Assembly (NCBI GenBank): GCA_002501885.1
Contig: DAON01000052.1
Coordinates: 22,122-29,739, forward strand
Direction of reading: 5' to 3'
Source of the DNA: Euryarchaeota archaeon UBA220
GTDB lineage: Archaea; Thermoplasmatota; Poseidoniia; Poseidoniales; Thalassarchaeaceae
Length of the DNA: 7,618 nucleotides
Shown: piece by piece, positions 3,284-7,618 of the stretch
Position numbering within the stretch: position 1 is the stretch's first letter
Layout of the letters: every line of letters begins with the position of its first letter
The notes under the pieces: generated by a model
Seen by the model: only the letters and a program-made list of their open reading frames with translations
Databases searched by the model: none
What the model was told of the DNA's origin: nothing
Translations under genes and position numbers: made by a program

Positions 3284-6200
3284 TCAGATTCGGAAACCAT
3301 CGTTCTGGCTGTCCTCATCAGTACCGGCTAGTCTGGTCTCTCCCTCTGAATCCACAAACTGTCCAGCCTTGGTTACAGAGCCGTATAGGCCTCCCTCATT
3401 GACTGAGGACCTGCTTAACATCGAATCACCCAGAGATGCGGTCAGATGGTTGACAATCGACTGTAGGGTGGCGATTGCTCTGTCACGCTGGTCAGCGCCA
3501 ATTTCGTGGTCGGAGTAGCGAGCCTCCTCGAAGATTGAGAAGAACTCGTCTAAATCCTCTGGAGGAGCTATTCCACCAAGCATGGCATTGATTGCGTCCT
3601 CAAACTCTCTAGTGGTCTCGTAGACCTTCTTCATTGCACCTCTGCTTCTGAAGAAGCGGACTAGATCCTTGTAGCAGTTGAAGATGGTTTGGATGTAGTC
3701 GTTGGAAGCCTTCAGCGACATTAGAGAGTCCGTCAGGATTCCACGAATCACCTCAATACGTCGGCGCTCGGCGTAGTTGCGATACATGATTGCACCAATC
3801 AGAAGAGCGAATGACAGGGCTATTAGTAGCACAACGGTCACTCTGGCGGTGAAGAAGCTGGTCTGCTCGCTCACCGGTTCTTCGCCAAGGAATATCATCG
3901 GAGTGCTATTCAGGAACTCTTCAACAAAGAATTGTGTATCAAGGAAGTGCACCAATACTCTCCATCTGCCATCAACTGCACATGGCGCAGATTGAGTGTC
4001 GCCACACGGCAATTCACCGGGGATGTTCTCTCCTTCGTAGATGAAAGAGAAGTTAGCCGTACCTTGTTCATTGGTTACAGCGTACTCTGGTGGGAATCCA
4101 GTAATCCAACCACCAGAATTTGAACCGTTCCAATACTGGAAAGTGAATACTACGGTCTGCCCTTCCACAGAGAGATCTAGGCGGTCGCGAAGAATGGTCA
4201 CGGCTCCTGTAATCTCGTCACCGGGTTGGTAACCAGCAGAGTTTGACCAATGATCTTTCAGAAGAATATCTACTCTGCTTCTGACCAGAACCTCGACATC
4301 CATGAATGAACCATTAACCACAGGGGTGGTCTCGGCCCGACATCCTCCTGGGAGTTCTTTGTCGGGCTCATAGGCCACCCTGATAGTTCTGAATCCTTCC
4401 AGTTGGTCGCCATTGGGCTCGACCCCTCTTCGGCTAGGGTTATCCTCAGGATCACCTGAGAACCAGTCAATTTCTCCTGTCCCGTCCAGTGTGGTAGCGG
4501 TAGCTACTGGTCTGGTATTGGTCTCTGGATCAAGATAGATGTTCAGACACTTTCCGCCAATCGGGTTGCCGTTGGTTTGAGTGAGCATGGCCTCAAGATG
4601 GAATGATTCCTTCAGATACAGCACGGGGAAAACCGAGCCGTTAGCGAATGTGTAGGAATCAACATCGGTCCTGAATGGTCCAACTTCCTGAATCAGCATG
4701 GTCGAGTTAGAGAATACAGGGAATATCTTGGTGATATTTGTAGGCCTATATCTCCAGTTATCCATGCTCTCATAGGGATCGTATGACACGGTAACCATCG
4801 CTTGACCGGCCTCTACCCCAGTAAGGGGGCAGATAATCTCGAAGAAGCCATCAGCATCGGTGGTTCCTGGAATACATACCTGACTTCCTGCATCCATGTT
4901 CAGCATCTGATACTCGACACGGATTGGCCTGAATGATAGGTTGCTGCCTAATTCGTCAAGGAGCTGTCCTGTGACGGTCATCGGTTTGTCTATCGGTTGA
5001 CCTGTGGTCTGGTCAATCTCTGATGTGTATACAATCTGATCGTCAACAGCGAGGCTTGTTCGACCTACTAGATAGAAGCCTTGTGTGTTGAACTGTAGCA
5101 CCTTGCGGAAGTGCTCGCTGTTGAGAATCTGTGCACATGGATCCCATGCACCTGAAGTCCTGAGCATTTCCTCATCGATCGGTTCACAGCCCTCGTTAGG
5201 TAGATTTTCGCCGAATCTGATAATCACATTTACTGGTCCAAATCCATCAGGTAAGAAGGAGTTTGGGTCGTCTCTCAATAGTTGAGGGTCAAGAGAAATC
5301 TGGTGATAGATTGAGCCGGCACTGGGGCATGTAGTCTCGACAATCTGCCTGTGGGTTCGATCCTCGAAGTCAGTACCTTCGAAGATTATCAGGACTTCTC
5401 CGCCGTTCTCACCGCAGCCATCCAAAGCCTGTCCGGAGTCGAACAGAGTCGGGTCTGGAGTCCTATTGTCGTCGGTGACTTGGGCAGAAACTTCCCATAT
5501 GTCGCCACTGCTCATAGCTCCTGAAGTAGCGCTCTGGAGGGAGATTAGTGTTCTAGATACAACCCAGAGATTAATCTCGGATGCGCTTGATTGCCGTATT
5601 GGGTCTCCAGGATACGCATAACTCAGGGTGAAATTGCCTAATTCGTGCTGCTCGTCTATGGTCAGGTTGACAGTGAATACACCGTTTTGATCTGTGACGA
5701 CTACACTATTCGTGCCATCTGCCGACCATGTGAAGTTGATTGGTGCATCTCTGACAGGTTGGTATGCGTTGTCAATCAGTCTTGCCTCGATTGTGGCATT
5801 CTGACCGCGGTAGAGCCGTGGAATGTTGTTCAACTGGAAATCTGTCGTACCGATTACTGAGACATTGACATAAGCACCTGTTGGAGCGAGTACAGAAGTC
5901 TGATTTCCAGTGAAGTAGTAATTCGAATTGGTGAAGTCAGCTCGGATACCGAATACACCAGCCGAGTACTGAGAGTACCATGTCCAGTTGTAGTCAAATG
6001 TTGCTTCTCCATTAATCATCTGAGGCACGCGTGCATAACCGGTCTCCTGAGAGCCTGCGAATACACCGTTACGGTCTATGTCGACCTGTAGGGCCATTGG
6101 ATCGAATGGCCATGGTGTCATGGTACGGTTCCACACTGTACCAATTACTCGTAGAGTCTCTCCGGTAAACATCTCTGGCACAATTTCACAACGCACAGCG

Positions 6201-7618
6201 CTATCAGGGTCGAGTGGGTCAACTGGTCCACATGGAGGGACATTGAAGTCTCCTCCGTTCTGCATTGCAATGAACCAATGGGTTCCATTCGAAGACAGGA
6301 ATGGTCTGAGTGTTGCAGCCTGTCCTGTCAATCCTTCTGGTGTACCGTCCCAAAGCATTGGATATGGCTTGCCCAGACTTGCATCTGAGTATGCAATTCC
6401 CGCATTCACCAAAGATGGGCCATGGAATAGTGCTCTCCATGCTCCGAATGAGGACCCAGTGAACTGGGTAGAGTCCCAGAAATATACTGGCCGTATAGAT
6501 GGCGAGATAATTTCGGCCTCGACATACATTCTATGCATCGATCTGATGGCGAAGCTGTCGGTCTCGGAACCCTCTAGGAAAGGCCAAGGCCATTCAGCAC
6601 CAAGATCTGGTCTTGCATAACCAACAAACGCATAATCGCCAATAGGTAGACTGGTGTTAGTGTAGTTGTATCGTCCTACTACATTGTGGGTCTTTGAGAA
6701 GTTATTCCAAACAATCTCTTCGTAACCACCCGGCACCTTTCCTGGTCCATTATCCATAGTAGAGTTCCATTGTACCTGCTTCCATACTCCTTGTATTCCG
6801 CTGGTCTGGACGAATGTAAGCGAAATCCATCCGCCGGAGTCGGCTCTATATCCATAGCCATAGCCATCGAATACTGTTGGATGAGTTGTATTGCCAAAGA
6901 TTCCGCCACTAACGGTGAATGAGACAGGTGCGTGAGATAGTCTGTTGCCGAAAATACCACGCTCCCAGTCCGCTGTATAGTGGACCTTGTAGTCAACAAA
7001 CAGAGGTTGCTCATCGCTACGGAAGTATGTCCAAGCGACATAATCGATTGTGGTGTTCGCACGAACTTCAACGGGTACAGGTTCGGTTGTTGAACCGTCA
7101 TGGATAAACATCTCAGTTACTTCTGCATAGACGACATAAGTTGTATTGTCTCCTACATGAATATCTTCTGGGAAAAGGAACTGTCCTACGATGAAGTCGC
7201 CATCATTGTCAGTAAGTACATCGATGGTCTCAATGGCTGAAGTTCCGTTTCTAGTCCATTCAATGTGAACCTGAACAGGAAGATTTGGTGCAGGCATGAA
7301 CATGCCCTGAACTGGATCGAGCCAATTCACTGTGCCATTGAACTTGGCTGGGAATCTGCTATCTAACCAGAGTACTGGAGGAACTGTCATCGAGATTCTG
7401 GTTGGAATCTTGTCGTCCTCATCGGGGATACAGTCGTTGTCATGGTCCCAATCGCTAGACTCGGCTCCATTAGTACAGTTATCTGAAGTCCAACCTTCTT
7501 CCAAATGATCCCAATCCAAATCAGTCCTACCATCAGTATCGTCATCCTGATCAATCGCATCTGGCCCGGTGTTCGGGTCCGAAGGATTCGCTATCCCTGA
7601 ACCGTTTCCAAAGTCATC
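3284..7618 (-). CDS. Giant surface-anchored Ig-like-repeat protein with DUF4129-like cytoplasmic tail, 5'-partial
   Basis: The frame is open to the window edge, giving 1444 visible residues (numbered from the edge); the true start and signal peptide lie outside. Residues 1-70 are Asp-rich, with TSP3-like calcium-binding patterns (DQDDDTDG, DHDNDCIPDEDD). Residues ~80-1245 are a chain of predicted beta-sandwich modules, with TDxxGxF turns at 136-142 (TDNDGDF), 642-648 (TDQNGVF) and 920-926 (TDADGFF), like Ig-like or carboxypeptidase-regulatory folds. By eye I count 28 N-x-S/T sequons, all before the membrane helix, and 14 ectodomain cysteines in adjacent pairs. A single helix (VTVVLLIALSFALLIGAIMY, 1260-1279) is followed by basic RNYAERRR, placing the tail inside. 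Residues ~1304-1392 contain TTREF and EEARYS, resembling DUF4129, the C-terminal domain of TgpA-like transglutaminases; no transglutaminase domain is visible. The last residues are acidic. The role is probably cell surface or adhesion; the ligand is unknown. Confidence 0.85.
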   Translation of the reverse strand, partial: DDFGNGSGIANPSDPNTGPDAIDQDDDTDGRTDLDWDHLEEGWTSDNCTNGAESSDWDHDNDCIPDEDDKIPTRISMTVPPVLWLDSRFPAKFNGTVNWLDPVQGMFMPAPNLPVQVHIEWTRNGTSAIETIDVLTDNDGDFIVGQFLFPEDIHVGDNTTYVVYAEVTEMFIHDGSTTEPVPVEVRANTTIDYVAWTYFRSDEQPLFVDYKVHYTADWERGIFGNRLSHAPVSFTVSGGIFGNTTHPTVFDGYGYGYRADSGGWISLTFVQTSGIQGVWKQVQWNSTMDNGPGKVPGGYEEIVWNNFSKTHNVVGRYNYTNTSLPIGDYAFVGYARPDLGAEWPWPFLEGSETDSFAIRSMHRMYVEAEIISPSIRPVYFWDSTQFTGSSFGAWRALFHGPSLVNAGIAYSDASLGKPYPMLWDGTPEGLTGQAATLRPFLSSNGTHWFIAMQNGGDFNVPPCGPVDPLDPDSAVRCEIVPEMFTGETLRVIGTVWNRTMTPWPFDPMALQVDIDRNGVFAGSQETGYARVPQMINGEATFDYNWTWYSQYSAGVFGIRADFTNSNYYFTGNQTSVLAPTGAYVNVSVIGTTDFQLNNIPRLYRGQNATIEARLIDNAYQPVRDAPINFTWSADGTNSVVVTDQNGVFTVNLTIDEQHELGNFTLSYAYPGDPIRQSSASEINLWVVSRTLISLQSATSGAMSSGDIWEVSAQVTDDNRTPDPTLFDSGQALDGCGENGGEVLIIFEGTDFEDRTHRQIVETTCPSAGSIYHQISLDPQLLRDDPNSFLPDGFGPVNVIIRFGENLPNEGCEPIDEEMLRTSGAWDPCAQILNSEHFRKVLQFNTQGFYLVGRTSLAVDDQIVYTSEIDQTTGQPIDKPMTVTGQLLDELGSNLSFRPIRVEYQMLNMDAGSQVCIPGTTDADGFFEIICPLTGVEAGQAMVTVSYDPYESMDNWRYRPTNITKIFPVFSNSTMLIQEVGPFRTDVDSYTFANGSVFPVLYLKESFHLEAMLTQTNGNPIGGKCLNIYLDPETNTRPVATATTLDGTGEIDWFSGDPEDNPSRRGVEPNGDQLEGFRTIRVAYEPDKELPGGCRAETTPVVNGSFMDVEVLVRSRVDILLKDHWSNSAGYQPGDEITGAVTILRDRLDLSVEGQTVVFTFQYWNGSNSGGWITGFPPEYAVTNEQGTANFSFIYEGENIPGELPCGDTQSAPCAVDGRWRVLVHFLDTQFFVEEFLNSTPMIFLGEEPVSEQTSFFTARVTVVLLIALSFALLIGAIMYRNYAERRRIEVIRGILTDSLMSLKASNDYIQTIFNCYKDLVRFFRSRGAMKKVYETTREFEDAINAMLGGIAPPEDLDEFFSIFEEARYSDHEIGADQRDRAIATLQSIVNHLTASLGDSMLSRSSVNEGGLYGSVTKAGQFVDSEGETRLAGTDEDSQNDGFRI

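Noticed and set aside
6078..6620. A 180-codon plus-strand open frame inside the surface protein gene
   Set aside because: It is antisense to a frame with strong protein-like features (sequons, TDxxG turns, membrane helix). Its own translation shows no recognisable motif and no promoter or ribosome binding site.
6679..7101. A 140-codon minus-strand open frame overlapping the surface protein gene in another frame
   Set aside because: It overlaps the long frame on the same strand, lacks domain-like sequence and has no initiation signal; it is a frame shadow.

Overview
The window looks archaeal, most likely a planktonic euryarchaeon of the Poseidoniales (Marine Group II) or a related Thermoplasmatota lineage. 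The domain-level call rests on a compact minus-strand operon in the order L18e, L13, S9, RpoN, which is specific to Archaea: L18e and RpoN are archaeal/eukaryotic-type components. The lineage call is inference, based on a very large N-glycosylation-rich surface protein, moderate GC, Shine-Dalgarno use in the ribosomal genes, and a probably leaderless accessory gene.

Layout, left to right. Bases 1-41 are the 5' half of a minus-strand tRNA-Pro(GGG) cut by the window edge, preceded on its strand by a strong stem-loop (45-79). Bases ~100-1650 form an AT-rich block with two plus-strand genes: a 389-aa FAD/NAD(P)-dependent oxidoreductase with an unusual C-terminal cysteine tail (235-1404) and a 69-aa two-helix membrane protein (1437-1646). 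Upstream of the oxidoreductase are a perfect 10-bp inverted repeat (173-199) and a TATA-like box (202-212), placed so that transcription should start at or next to the ATG. Bases 1665-3162 are the ribosomal/RNA polymerase operon on the minus strand, with genes overlapping or a few bases apart. Bases 3163-3283 are its leader/promoter region. Bases 3284 to the window edge encode at least 1444 residues of one minus-strand protein: acidic calcium-binding-like motifs, a long chain of predicted beta-sandwich (Ig-like) modules, one transmembrane helix, and a cytoplasmic tail resembling DUF4129, the C-terminal domain of TgpA-type transglutaminase-like proteins.

The most interesting structural point is that the AT-rich two-gene block seems to have been inserted exactly behind the rpoN stop codon. 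A ~23-bp imperfect direct repeat that includes the end of rpoN lies at both edges (78-100 and 1653-1675). In the copy beside the tRNA, the rpoN reading frame can be read for about ten diverged codons, ending in the same kind of residues before the same TGA. This is the footprint expected when DNA enters at the 3' end of a gene and leaves a remnant of the old gene end on the far side. No integrase or transposase is visible, so the mechanism is open.

The four operon genes act together in ribosome and RNA polymerase assembly. The oxidoreductase and small membrane protein are probably a co-transcribed accessory pair, possibly in thiol or metal redox chemistry, but that function is inferred only from the cysteine tail. 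I see no CRISPR array, no insertion sequence with a transposase and no rRNA.
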